DNA of 29,420 nucleotides. It comes from a virus. Every line of letters starts with the position of its first letter. Within the stretch, counting starts at the first letter, position 1. Both the position numbers and the translations under genes were made by a program. Below are positions 15,379 through 22,799 of the stretch, piece after piece. The notes under the pieces are model-generated. The model saw nothing but the letters and a program-made list of their open reading frames with translations, searched no databases and was not told where the DNA came from. The stretch is from positions 1-29,420 of the IMG/VR virus record IMGVR_UViG_3300050821_004633; one strand, given 5' to 3'.

Positions 15379-15618
15379 CTAGTCCGCCTCCGCCGAGATC
15401 TCGCCGTCGCCATCGTCCTCGAGCAGCTTCTCGACGGCATCGGCGAGCGGGGTCAGTGCGCGGTAGGCGGCTTCGAGTTTCGACCATGCCGCGGTGAGTT
15501 CGGTGTCGCCCTCGGGCATGTCGGCGGTGCTGATGCCGTAGTCGACGGCTTCGAGGATGCCGCCTTCCCACTCGATTTTGCCGCGCAGTGCGGCGCGGGA
15601 TTCGAATCGGTCGCTCAT
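15379..15618 (-). CDS. hypothetical acidic protein
   Basis: This 79-residue protein starts at ATG, 6 bases after AAGGAG. It reads SDRFESRAALRGKIEWEGGI and continues with acidic helices (LTAAWSKLEAAYRALTPLAD, AVEKLLEDDGDGE). It is the first gene downstream of the gene-free segment with repeats and a hairpin, so it may begin its own transcript. An in-frame upstream ATG has no ribosome binding site. The family is unknown. Confidence 0.65.
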   Translation of the reverse strand: MSDRFESRAALRGKIEWEGGILEAVDYGISTADMPEGDTELTAAWSKLEAAYRALTPLADAVEKLLEDDGDGEISAEAD

Positions 15619-15632
15619 GTATTGCTCCTTGC

Positions 15633-15647
15633 TGGCACGCTGTGCCA
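15633..15647 (-). promoter_or_regulatory. palindrome TGGCACgctGTGCCA upstream of the acidic-protein gene
   Basis: A perfect 6-bp inverted repeat lies 15-29 bases upstream of the ATG. Its TGTGCCA arm matches the core of the repeat array 100 bases away, so it may be bound by the same protein. Operator role is inference. Confidence 0.45.
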
Positions 15648-15718
15648 CATCTGGTTTTCGGCGGTTATGAATGCGCGTTTCTGGCTACCGTTTGTGAGCA
15701 GCGTGCCTGAGGTTTGGT

Positions 15719-15744
15719 CTGTGCCCCCCTAACGGGGGGCACAG
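15719..15744 (-). terminator. strong hairpin terminator after primase-helicase gene
   Basis: CTGTGCCCCCC and GGGGGGCACAG form a perfect 11-bp stem with a TAAC loop. It lies 108 bases beyond the primase-helicase stop on the minus strand. There is no U-tract, as in many actinobacterial terminators. It would also work in the other direction. Confidence 0.65.
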
Positions 15745-15750
15745 GACACC

Positions 15751-15840
15751 TGTGCCAAGGTGTGCGGCACATGTGCGGCACGCAGCTCAGAGGTGTTTTT
15801 CGGTTCAGGTGTGCCGGGGGTGTGTCGGACGTGTGCGGTG
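15751..15840. repeat. two clusters of 11-bp-phased TGTG repeats (possible origin iterons or operators)
   Basis: Six copies of a TGTGNSG-type element start at 15751, 15761, 15772 and at 15810, 15821, 15832. They are spaced 10-11 bases within each cluster and the clusters are 38 bases apart. Two copies are identical (TGTGCGGCAC); others read TGTGCCGGGG, TGTGTCGGAC and TGTGCGGTGA. Helical phasing and location directly behind the primase-helicase gene fit an origin or a cooperative operator. Confidence 0.55.
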
Positions 15841-15851
15841 ACTGCCCGTAG

Positions 15852-17585
15852 TTATGCACAGTCCCTCCACAGCTTGGCGGGACCTGCCGTGCCGACATTC
15901 CGCGCGAGTCCGAGGCTCTCCAGTTTGTTGAGCGCCTTCGACATATATGGTCGGTCTGGCCTTTCAGGAAGTGCCGTTCCGTGAATGGCGGCTATCCGGC
16001 TTTGCAATTCCCTGATGGTGGCGGGAATGCTGTCCAGTACTTCAAGCACCTTCTGCTCGGCCGCAGTCAGTTCCGGGTGTTCCCGGTCCGGCTCGGCAGC
16101 GGTGATCTTGAGCACCAGCGGCGCATCCTCGCTGGCCGTGTGAGTGAGAAAGGCGATTTCGTGGGCGCGGTGCAGCCAGCCGCGCCGGTCCTTGGTGACG
16201 CTCAGCCTGGATGTCCCGTTTTCCGTCTTGCTGAACGCCTTGACGGGCGCGATCTTGTAGGCCACGTCGGTGGCCGCGAGCTTGGCTCCGCTGCCGCGGG
16301 CGTACCGGGACGGTTCGGTGTTCTTGGTGTCGTGGTCGATGACGAGGACGGCGGCGTTGTGCTCTCGTGCCGCCACCGTCAGCACCTGTGAGTAGAACCG
16401 GGTCACGTCGGCGGCGGCGTTCTCATCCAGTCCTGCCCGCGCGAGGAACGCCGCCGAGCTGTCCCAGGCGACGACAGCGGGCTTGCGCTCGGCGAGCACG
16501 GCGTTCAGCATGGCGACGTCCTCAGCGTTCCATGAGCGGGACGGGAACTGGATGTAGCCGATCCGCTCGCCGGCCACCGTGCCGAGCGCCTGGAACTTCT
16601 CCACGACGATCTCCCGGCCGCCTTCCTCGTCGAGGAACAGCACGGGGCCCTCGCCGCGGATGGCGTGCAGCATCCACCAGCAGGCGAGCGTGGTCTTGCC
16701 GCAGTCAGGCGGCCCTGACAGCGTGTGCACGGCACCGCGGTAGAGCAGGCCGCCGCAGATGAGCACGGGCAGCGGGACGTCCTCGGTCGCCGGTTCCAGG
16801 TCGATGACGGCCAGGGCGCGCGATGCGGGCTGCTGGAGCACCAGCTCGGCGAGCGAGTGCCCTGCGGCGAGGTGGTCGGTGGCGTCCTTGCCGTCCGCCG
16901 CCTCGGCGACGGTGACGGTGCGGGCGATGCCGCCCAGGTGCGCGGCGACGTCGGCGGCGTGCTTGCGGCCGGGTTCGTCGCGGTCGGCGATGATGACGAT
17001 GATCGCGTCCTTGAACCACTGGTCGTACTCGCCGCGCCATTTGCCCGCGCCGCCGGGCGACGTGGTGGCGACCCCGCCGGCGCGCTCCACCGAGTGGACG
17101 TCTTTCTCGCCCTCGGTGATGTAGACGGTCCTCCCTTCGCTGATCGCGGTGATGAGCTTCGGCAGGCGGTACGGCACCCGCTGCATGCCCCCGAGACTCC
17201 AGCGCCACCCCGACTTCTTGGTGCTGTCGGGCCGTCGCTGGGGGAACTGCTTGTCAGCGGTGCGGCATACCTGGTAGAGCAGGCTGCCGTGCTCATCGGT
17301 GTAGTCATAGACGGCGATCGCCTCGCCGAACGGCGTCCACTCGCCCTTGTCGCGTTCCTCACGCGGCTTGCTGACGTCCGCCAGCTCCAGGCCGAGAGCG
17401 TCAAGGATGGCGTCGCGCTCGCATCCGGCGTGGCATTTGAAGACGACAGGCTGTTCTGTCCCGCGCGCGACTGAAAGGCTTGCCTTCCGGTCCTCGTGGG
17501 CGGGGCACTGCGCCATCCAGTAGCCGCCGTGCTGGCGGACTCCGTCCAGTTTGGCGAGGACGAACTGTAGGGCGTCATCGTCCAC
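15852..17585 (-). CDS. bifunctional primase-helicase (CHC2/TOPRIM/RecA-like)
   Basis: This 577-residue protein should prime and unwind DNA during phage replication. A zinc-binding primase start has Cys27, His30, Cys51 and Cys55 (CPAHEDRKASLS ... CHAGC). A TOPRIM domain follows with Glu158/160 (VYITEGEKD) and Asp201/203 (IIADRDEPG). From about residue 270 there is a RecA-like ATPase: Walker A GPPDCGKTTL (291-300), Walker B VVAWDSS (371-377) and VIDHDTKN. The last 90 residues look like a winged helix (AEQKVLEVLDSIPATIREL). GTG start directly after the upstream TGA. Confidence 0.9.
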   Translation of the reverse strand: MDDDALQFVLAKLDGVRQHGGYWMAQCPAHEDRKASLSVARGTEQPVVFKCHAGCERDAILDALGLELADVSKPREERDKGEWTPFGEAIAVYDYTDEHGSLLYQVCRTADKQFPQRRPDSTKKSGWRWSLGGMQRVPYRLPKLITAISEGRTVYITEGEKDVHSVERAGGVATTSPGGAGKWRGEYDQWFKDAIIVIIADRDEPGRKHAADVAAHLGGIARTVTVAEAADGKDATDHLAAGHSLAELVLQQPASRALAVIDLEPATEDVPLPVLICGGLLYRGAVHTLSGPPDCGKTTLACWWMLHAIRGEGPVLFLDEEGGREIVVEKFQALGTVAGERIGYIQFPSRSWNAEDVAMLNAVLAERKPAVVAWDSSAAFLARAGLDENAAADVTRFYSQVLTVAAREHNAAVLVIDHDTKNTEPSRYARGSGAKLAATDVAYKIAPVKAFSKTENGTSRLSVTKDRRGWLHRAHEIAFLTHTASEDAPLVLKITAAEPDREHPELTAAEQKVLEVLDSIPATIRELQSRIAAIHGTALPERPDRPYMSKALNKLESLGLARNVGTAGPAKLWRDCA

Positions 17586-18137
17586 TCACTGCCTGCCGAA
17601 CCGGTAATTACGCGCGAATGCGTAAGGCCGCCTGATCTCCTCCGCGTCGTACCAGCAATCGTTTCCGGTCCGGCAATTTTTGCACCCTCTTTCCGGGTAC
17701 GGCTGAATGTCAAAGTGATATCCGTCCGGGCACATGAGCCATGTCCCCCGGTCGTCTTCCCAGGTCTCCCCGTGGCCGTCCGGCCCCATCAGCAGCAGGT
17801 GCATATCACCTGACTCAATGGCGGGAAGCACGACGCCGCGTTCCATCCCTCGTGCGGCAATGAGGTTCCGCAGCTTCTGCACACCTTCGGGATCAGCGTC
17901 AAACGACGGCTTTACCTCAGCGATAATCGCCTGGCTTGGCAGCAGGAAATCCGGCAGATAGCCGATACCGTCCACGGCGAATCCTTGATCCTCATAGAGA
18001 TGCTTGATTTCAAGCTGGTCAAAGAACACCGCCCAGCGCGCTTCAGTGCGCGAGCGGTAAAGGATGCCGTCATATTCGGTCGGCAGCGCCTTCATGTGCC
18101 GCAGCGCTTCCTCTCGCGTCATTGCCCGTGCACTCAC
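17586..18137 (-). CDS. PD-(D/E)XK-type nuclease
   Basis: This 183-residue protein contains a compact nuclease core. Glu32 lies in YRSRTEARWAVFFDQL, Asp63 in GYLPDFLL, and Glu74-Val-Lys76 in IIAEVKPSF, the E-D-ExK arrangement of PD-(D/E)XK enzymes of the RSRTEAxWA type. The C-terminus adds a Trp/Cys-containing segment (GCKNCRTGNDCWYDAEE) that may bind zinc. Start chosen: GTG with AAGGA 5-6 bases upstream; an ATG five codons later is possible. It precedes the primase-helicase, so a role in replication or recombination is likely. Confidence 0.75.
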   Translation of the reverse strand: MSARAMTREEALRHMKALPTEYDGILYRSRTEARWAVFFDQLEIKHLYEDQGFAVDGIGYLPDFLLPSQAIIAEVKPSFDADPEGVQKLRNLIAARGMERGVVLPAIESGDMHLLLMGPDGHGETWEDDRGTWLMCPDGYHFDIQPYPERGCKNCRTGNDCWYDAEEIRRPYAFARNYRFGRQ

Positions 18138-18153
18138 GTTGTCCTTGTCTCCT

Positions 18154-18390
18154 CTAGAAAGCCGATGCGGGCTGTCCGCAGCACCAGCACCGCGACTGCG
18201 GGTCCCCGTGCCACCGCACACCGCACAGGCGGCAGACGGCGACGGGCAGCAGCAGCCCCTCCCAGGGGTCGCGTCCCTGGCCGCTGTCCGGCGGCCCGAA
18301 CACTGCCGGGTCGGGTCCGTACGGGTCGGGCCAGTGGCGGGCGCTGCCTTCGGCGGGGCCGAGCAGGCGCGGCGGTGCGGGGGCGCTCAC
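18154..18390 (-). CDS. small zinc-ribbon protein
   Basis: This 78-residue protein starts at GTG in a GTGA overlap. The first 50 residues are Pro/Gly-rich and probably disordered. The C-terminus holds CRLCGVRWHG and CWCCGQPAS, two CxxC knuckles spaced as in a zinc ribbon. It is one of several small metal-binding proteins in this operon. Such proteins may contact DNA or partner enzymes; no specific role can be given. Confidence 0.65.
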   Translation of the reverse strand: MSAPAPPRLLGPAEGSARHWPDPYGPDPAVFGPPDSGQGRDPWEGLLLPVAVCRLCGVRWHGDPQSRCWCCGQPASAF

Positions 18391-19124
18391 TCGTCCTCGC
18401 TGCCGCGCTTCTCGCCGGTCTCGACGTCGACGTCAAGCGTCAGCTCGGACAGCCACGGCGACTCGCGGAGCCGCTTGCCGGGCGCGTCGAGGTACTGCGG
18501 GATCGCCCACACCCCGGCGAAGTGCCCTTCGACGACGACGAGCAGCGGATCACCCGGCTCCGGGCCGCTGAACATGCACAGCCGCTCCCCGGACCGCGCG
18601 GCGGACGCCCAGCGGGCGAGGACATCGGCGCGCAGGTCCAGGCCGTTGAACGGACGGCCGCCCGGTCGGGTCATGGCGCGCAGCAGTGTCCTGCGCCAGC
18701 CCCGGAGCGGGTCGTGGTCGGGGTCGCGGTGGTCGTGCATGACCAGGCGGGTGCCGTCGTCACGCTGGACGGTGACGGCCAGGGCGGAGACGCTGCGCGG
18801 CTCGCCGACGACGGTCACCGGTACCGGAACGGTGTCGATGATGACGCGGAGCATCGGGTCGTCGTCCTTGCTGAAAGGGAACAGTGCGAGCGACGCCTTG
18901 GCTTCGCCCGCGCGGACGTGGACGGGCCCGGCTTCGAGGGTTCCGAGGTTGCGGTGCCGTTCGGCGCCAAGGGTCCGGCCATCGGTGGCGACGGCGTACA
19001 GGGACTGGCTGCTGCTCTCGATGCGGACGATGTTGTACTCGGGCGTGTCCTTGTCGGTGCTGGCGTGCGGCAGGACGGGCTTGATGAGCTTGTGCCAGTC
19101 GCTGGTGGTCAAGTCGGTTCTCAA
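18387..19124 (-). CDS. putative sliding-clamp-like protein
   Basis: This 245-residue protein starts at TTG (TTGA overlap). The N-terminal region NIVRIESSSQSLYAVATDGR followed by TLGAERHRN resembles DNA polymerase III beta-clamp repeats, where a strand ends in ATDGxxL. The C-terminal EPGDPLLVVVEGHFAGVWAI resembles the clamp pattern PLLV...FxGxxMP. It is shorter than bacterial DnaN (about 370), so it may hold two repeats only. Its replication-gene context fits a phage processivity or clamp-mimicking factor. The assignment is from motif shape only. Confidence 0.5.
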   Translation of the reverse strand: MRTDLTTSDWHKLIKPVLPHASTDKDTPEYNIVRIESSSQSLYAVATDGRTLGAERHRNLGTLEAGPVHVRAGEAKASLALFPFSKDDDPMLRVIIDTVPVPVTVVGEPRSVSALAVTVQRDDGTRLVMHDHRDPDHDPLRGWRRTLLRAMTRPGGRPFNGLDLRADVLARWASAARSGERLCMFSGPEPGDPLLVVVEGHFAGVWAIPQYLDAPGKRLRESPWLSELTLDVDVETGEKRGSEDE

Positions 19125-19423
19125 CGGATCTCCTCAAGTTCTTTCCGTATGCGGCCAGTGCGCAGGTCGTCGGGCCGCCAGATGTCCCAGTCCAGGCCCG
19201 CGAACGTGAGCCGCTTGCCCCACTCGACCTGCGCCGGGGTGGCGTTGTTCGTGTCGTTCTTGAGCTCGCGGAAGATGAGCTCCCGTCCGCAGATCGCGAG
19301 GTCCGGCCAGCCTTTTTCCGACCGGACGCTGATCCACGGGTGGTAGGCGTGCAGGCCGAACAGCTTGCACATGTCCAGCACGGCGGCCTGCAGCTGCGCT
19401 TCGGTCATGCGGAGTTCAGGCAC
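19121..19423 (-). CDS. VRR-NUC domain nuclease
   Basis: This 100-residue protein is a stand-alone VRR-NUC nuclease of the PD-(D/E)XK superfamily, likely a structure-specific nuclease in replication or recombination. Motifs: TEAQLQAAVLDMCKLFG, then HPWISVRSEKGWPDLAICGR (catalytic Asp in GWPDL), then IFRELKNDTN (Glu-x-Lys), then QVEWGKRL and WDIWRPDD. This is the standard order for phage VRR-NUC proteins of about 100 residues. The GTG start overlaps the upstream stop by 8 bases; an ATG five codons further is an alternative. Confidence 0.85.
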   Translation of the reverse strand: MPELRMTEAQLQAAVLDMCKLFGLHAYHPWISVRSEKGWPDLAICGRELIFRELKNDTNNATPAQVEWGKRLTFAGLDWDIWRPDDLRTGRIRKELEEIR

Positions 19424-19589
19424 GGAACACCAGCCGCTTGCCGTCGACAAGGTGAAGATGCTGACCGCCCGGCGCGATCCGCATCTCGCAGTGAGGGCAG
19501 ACGGCGTGCGCGTGCCCGGTATGGTTGCCTGCGGCGCACTGGCGGCAGACGCGCTTTTTCGGCTTCGGGAGCCGCTTGGCATTGCTCAC
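19416..19589 (-). CDS. 57-residue zinc-ribbon protein
   Basis: The gene begins at GTG in a GTGA overlap. After a basic start (SNAKRLPKPKKR) comes VCRQCAAGNHTGHAHAVCPH then CEMRIAPGG, two CxxC pairs with several histidines, typical of a small zinc ribbon. The C-terminus is QHLHLVDGKRLVFRA. It is tightly coupled to the VRR-NUC gene and to another Cys-rich protein, so the group may act together at DNA. Function unknown. Confidence 0.7.
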   Translation of the reverse strand: MSNAKRLPKPKKRVCRQCAAGNHTGHAHAVCPHCEMRIAPGGQHLHLVDGKRLVFRA

Positions 19590-19942
19590 GGCCTCGCCTG
19601 CCACTTCTCGCACCCTGGCCACCACGCCCGCAGGTCGGTCGCCGCGCCGTGCGTGACCCACGGCCAGCTGCTACCGCCCCGCGTGCACTTGAGGTAGCTG
19701 CTGTCGTGGTAGCCGACGCGGGCGATGTGCAGGCAGTCGCCGCAGCGCGGGCCCGGCGCGTCCCTGTTGTCCGCGGGCGGCGCGTCAGCGTGCAATGGCA
19801 CCGGGATGCCGAACGCGAGGCCGAGCGGGTGCCTGCGCCTGGCTAGCGCCTGCGCCTGGCGGATGGTGCGGCGCCGGTCGGCGGACAGCTTCTCCTCCGG
19901 CTCGCGGACGACGGGGGCCATGTCGAACAGGGCTCCGGTCAT
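19586..19942 (-). CDS. hypothetical protein with Cys/His metal-binding C-terminus
   Basis: This 118-residue protein starts at ATG in a TGATG overlap. A basic helix is in the N-terminal half (SADRRRTIRQAQALARRRHP). The C-terminal half contains GPRCGDCLHIARVGYHDSSY, LKCTRGGSSWPWVTHG and WWPGCEKW. The CGDC...KC...C set is a recurrent small zinc module of actinophage genomes. Role unknown, but it lies in the replication and recombination gene block. Confidence 0.7.
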   Translation of the reverse strand: MTGALFDMAPVVREPEEKLSADRRRTIRQAQALARRRHPLGLAFGIPVPLHADAPPADNRDAPGPRCGDCLHIARVGYHDSSYLKCTRGGSSWPWVTHGAATDLRAWWPGCEKWQARP

Positions 19943-20211
19943 CAGGCGTCCCGCTTGACGAAGCCCGTGTTGCCGCACACACCGCACACCAGGTAGTCCT
20001 TGAAGCCGCCGCCGGTCGGCTTCGAGGTGGTGTGCGTCATCGCCTCGCCGCAGGTGCAGACGGCCACGAGGTCGAACTTCACCTCGTCGGTGTCATGGTC
20101 GACCTGGAAGTGAAGCTGTGCGTCCCCGATGGTCATGCCTTCGGGCGGAACCCAGCCGCAGTGCTTGCACTGCAGGCGCATCGAGGCGTTCCGGTTGCCG
20201 AGGTCGGTCAT
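19942..20211 (-). CDS. hypothetical double zinc-knuckle protein
   Basis: This 89-residue protein starts at ATG overlapping the upstream stop (ATGA). It has three Cys pairs: LQCKHCGWVPP near the N-terminus, AVCTCGEAMTH in the middle, and LVCGVCGNTGF near the end, with HFQVDHDTDE between. This is consistent with a zinc-finger protein binding one or two metals. No DNA-binding specificity can be predicted. Confidence 0.7.
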   Translation of the reverse strand: MTDLGNRNASMRLQCKHCGWVPPEGMTIGDAQLHFQVDHDTDEVKFDLVAVCTCGEAMTHTTSKPTGGGFKDYLVCGVCGNTGFVKRDA

Positions 20212-20519
20212 CGCTCGCAGTCCTTCCGCGAGCACACGTAATCCAGCACGCGCCCTATGGCGCCCGCGTCCAGGTCTTCGAGGGCGGCGAGGATGCATCC
20301 GATGGCGGACAGTTCCGTGTCGCCCATGTGCAGGACGATCGGCGGCCGCTGCGGCGTCGCCAGCGCCGTGGAATCAAGTTCGGCGAGCGCTCGCGCGGCC
20401 ACCGTCTCCGGGTTCAGCAGCCAGCCCGCGAAGACCAGTGAGCCCGGCGTGCGGTTGTCGATCTCGACGGGAATCCCCGCGAGCGCCTGGCCGAGGTCAA
20501 CGGCGGTGATGTCAGCCAT
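20208..20519 (-). CDS. hypothetical protein
   Basis: This 103-residue protein has an excellent ribosome binding site (GGAGG, 4 bases from ATG). It reads ADITAVDLGQALAGIPVEID, then SLVFAGWLLNPETVAARALA, then HMGDTELSAIGCILAALEDL, ending CSRKDCER. It looks like a mixed alpha/beta globular protein. It is the first gene after a remnant and hairpin, and starts a new coupled group leading into replication genes. No family is recognised. Confidence 0.65.
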   Translation of the reverse strand: MADITAVDLGQALAGIPVEIDNRTPGSLVFAGWLLNPETVAARALAELDSTALATPQRPPIVLHMGDTELSAIGCILAALEDLDAGAIGRVLDYVCSRKDCER

Positions 20520-20548
20520 GTATCCTCCAGTTCGTGTGGTCCCGCTTC

Positions 20549-20580
20549 GCGCCCCTGGCCGGGGAAGTGGCCAGGGGCGC
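20549..20580 (-). terminator. 12-bp perfect hairpin downstream of the annealing-protein gene
   Basis: GCGCCCCTGGCC and GGCCAGGGGCGC pair perfectly around an 8-base loop. On the minus strand it follows the recombination genes and precedes the next strong ribosome binding site. It may terminate or attenuate transcription, or process the message. No U-tract. Confidence 0.6.
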
Positions 20581-20590
20581 GCGGGGTCTC

Positions 20591-20699
20591 CTAGTCGGCG
20601 ACGTAGGCGATTTCGTCGAGCTGCTCACGCTTGGTCGCGGATGGCGGGGAGTTGTGTTTGCTGTTGGGGTGTGAGGGTGGTGATGCGTGGTTTAGGCAT
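20591..20699 (-). pseudogene. remnant of a short gene (N-terminus resembling DUF6745-type proteins)
   Basis: An ATG overlapping the annealing-protein stop begins PKPRITTLTPQQQTQLPAIR, then DQA and a stop at 20625. This matches how I remember DUF6745-type actinobacterial proteins beginning (TLTPEQxxxxPxxRDEW). After the stop, another frame reads KREQLDEIAYVAD to a TAG at 20591. The two pieces look like the ends of deleted genes joined together. The family link is from memory and moderate. Confidence 0.4.
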
Positions 20700-21927
20700 T
20701 GTTGGCCTCGCTGTCCGCCGCGGGCTTCTCGCCGGTCTTGAGCAGGTCGGCGAGCTTGCGTGCGCCGCCGTCAGGAAGCGGCTTGACCGTCGCGATCACC
20801 TGCGCCGCCTCGTCCTGGGTGAGTTCGGTCAGCGCGGCCAGCGCGGCCACCTTCACGATCCGGGCACAGGCGGTGAGCATGTCCGCGTAGCCGTCTTCGG
20901 TTTCGTGGTCGATGCCGAGCCGCTTGAATTCCTTCTCGATCTGGGAGCGCTGGCCGCTGGCGATACCCGCTGGCGGCCGGTCGTCGGGGGCCTCGCCCGC
21001 GGACTCCGCGGCCGGAGGTCCGGCGGTTGCGTCAGCGCGGGGGGTTTGCTGACGGTCCGCGGGCGAGGGGTCTTCGGGCGCGCGGCGGCCGCGCCGTGCG
21101 GGCTTGCCCTGCTGTGCGGGCTGGCCGGTGATGTCGGCGGCGGTGACACGCGGCTGCTCGGGCGGGAACTCGTCGTCGACGGTGATGGTGCCCTGCTTCA
21201 GCGAGTCGTAGATGACGGCCAGCTGGCCAAGGTCGACGGCGGTGAGGTCGTCGACCGAGTCGTGGCCGAACTTGGCGGCCAGCCGGGCCGGGCTGACATG
21301 GCGCTGCTCGAAGGCCTTGACGGCTTCAGCGATGCGCGTGGCCAGCGGCTTGCCGCCGCCATCCTCCAGCGTCTTCTGGCACAGCGCGATGGCCTGCTCG
21401 CGGTACCAGACGGGCAGCACAGAGAAGATCGCCTCACGCAGCCGACGGGCGCCGTTATTGGCGTTGTTCTCGTAGATGTCACGCATGTCGGTGAGGTCTT
21501 TGACCCCTGCGCGGGTATCGCGCTTGTGCGGGACGATGAAGATCGACGCCGAGCGGGTGTTGGTTTCCAGGTCCCACGCGAACGCCTGCATCTCCGATTC
21601 GGAGGCGAGGTCGTCGCGGCGCAGCTCGGTGACGCCGTGCTCGATGTTGCCCCAGCATCGGGCGAGTTCGCGGGCGAGGTGGACGGACGGCCCGGAGACG
21701 GTCTCCCCGGCGCGGGGGAAGCGGAAGAACGCGCGCTGCGCCAGCTCTTCCTGGCGGCACGCTTCCTCCATCGCCCTGATGGCGGCCTGGGTGCTGCGCG
21801 GGCACTGCTGGGCGACGATGACCATGGCCTGCACCTGGGCGATGGCGCGGGACTGTTCGATGGCGGTGCCCTGGCTGACGCGCGCCGGCGCGCCGACGGG
21901 ACGGACGGTCTCTAGTGCGGTTGTCAT
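20692..21927 (-). CDS. probable single-strand annealing protein of the phage recombination pair
   Basis: This 411-residue protein directly follows the exonuclease gene (ATGA overlap), the usual place of the annealing partner. Core features: AIEQSRAIAQVQAMVIVAQQ, FFRFPRAGETVSGPSVHLAR, CWGNIEHGVTELRRDD, EMQAFAWDLETNT, DIYENNANNGARRLREAIFS. A protein type with GPSxxLAxxxAxxWGNI...WDxETN...NxGARRLR occurs beside phage exonucleases; I cannot tell whether it is RecT-like or Rad52-like. Residues 245-325 are a Pro/Ala/Asp linker. The last 80 residues form a separate helical domain (QIEKEFKRLGID...). Confidence 0.65.
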   Translation of the reverse strand: MTTALETVRPVGAPARVSQGTAIEQSRAIAQVQAMVIVAQQCPRSTQAAIRAMEEACRQEELAQRAFFRFPRAGETVSGPSVHLARELARCWGNIEHGVTELRRDDLASESEMQAFAWDLETNTRSASIFIVPHKRDTRAGVKDLTDMRDIYENNANNGARRLREAIFSVLPVWYREQAIALCQKTLEDGGGKPLATRIAEAVKAFEQRHVSPARLAAKFGHDSVDDLTAVDLGQLAVIYDSLKQGTITVDDEFPPEQPRVTAADITGQPAQQGKPARRGRRAPEDPSPADRQQTPRADATAGPPAAESAGEAPDDRPPAGIASGQRSQIEKEFKRLGIDHETEDGYADMLTACARIVKVAALAALTELTQDEAAQVIATVKPLPDGGARKLADLLKTGEKPAADSEANNA

Positions 21928-22799
21928 GCGTAGAAGTCCTCTCGGGCGCGCGACCAGCGGGGTAGCGCGATCGTCTCGATTTCAGGGGAATAGCCGGGCC
22001 ACGCGTCGGCGCGTCCTTCGGCTTCGGCTTCGCGGCAGTCACGCCAGATCTCCATGGCGCGTTCCGCGTCGGCGCGGCCGATCTGCATGGCCTCGGCGTC
22101 GAGCTGGTAGGTAGCGACCAGGTAAGGGGGCGCCTTCTCCTGGGCGACCAGGATGAACGTGGGATATTCGGTCAGCACGCCGCCGAACATGGCCTGGTAG
22201 GCGTCGCAGTACCAGGCGGCCTGGAGGTAGTAGCCGAAATTGGCGACTGATTTCGGGAAGCCGTGCTTGCTGGCGTCCTGGCAGGTCTTGTAGTCGCCGA
22301 TGATCGGGCGCACGTCCAGGGACGGCATCCAGTCGAACCGGCACCGCCGCCATATCCCGAACGGCTCGTCGACCCAGAACGCGGACATCTCGGCCTGCCC
22401 GCGGCCGGGGCTGAACAGTGCGGCGGCTACCGGGTGCTTCCGCAGCTCGGCGGCCATGTCGCGGACCACTTTCAGGTCCTTGCTCAGTAGCGGGACAGCG
22501 CCGCGGGCGCGGGCTTCGTCGGCCGCCTCATTGGCTGCCTTCGTGCGCCAGTTGTCCGCCCTCACCTCCGCGATCTCGGCACCGACGCCGAGCACCAGCT
22601 TGTGCGCGGCGGTGCCGAGGTCCAGCGCGTCGGAGGACGGTTCGGGGTTGTCGAGGTGGTAGCGGTAGCGGGCGGGGCCGCCGTCGGCGAGCAGCTTCTT
22701 GGCGCCACTGGCGCTCAGACTGCCCTCCGGGACAGGGTCGGCGTGGTACTGGTCCTCGGGGATGTCGTAGATGCCCGGTTCGGTGATGATCGCGGTCAT
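21924..22799 (-). CDS. lambda-exonuclease/RecE-type PD-(D/E)XK exonuclease
   Basis: This 291-residue nuclease should resect DNA ends for single-strand annealing. It starts MTAIITEPGIYDIPEDQYHA and SLSASGAKKLL, typical of RecE-like exonucleases. Catalytic motifs: His66 in LGTAAHKL, Glu137 in QAEMSAFW, Asp169-Tyr-Lys171 in IIGDYKTCQDA, and the Gln193xxxTyr197 motif in YYLQAAWYCDAY. The ATG overlaps the upstream stop (ATGA) and the annealing protein follows in the same way. Length is usual. Confidence 0.88.
   Translation of the reverse strand: MTAIITEPGIYDIPEDQYHADPVPEGSLSASGAKKLLADGGPARYRYHLDNPEPSSDALDLGTAAHKLVLGVGAEIAEVRADNWRTKAANEAADEARARGAVPLLSKDLKVVRDMAAELRKHPVAAALFSPGRGQAEMSAFWVDEPFGIWRRCRFDWMPSLDVRPIIGDYKTCQDASKHGFPKSVANFGYYLQAAWYCDAYQAMFGGVLTEYPTFILVAQEKAPPYLVATYQLDAEAMQIGRADAERAMEIWRDCREAEAEGRADAWPGYSPEIETIALPRWSRAREDFYA

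Noticed and set aside
15665-15898. Minus-strand frame across the gene-free segment
   Set aside because: It runs through a perfect terminator hairpin and the repeat array and has no coding bias.
20257-21915. Long plus-strand frame (552 codons) opposite the annealing-protein gene
   Set aside because: It is antisense to a gene with clear motifs and coupling; the frame is open only because of G/C-rich codons on the other strand.
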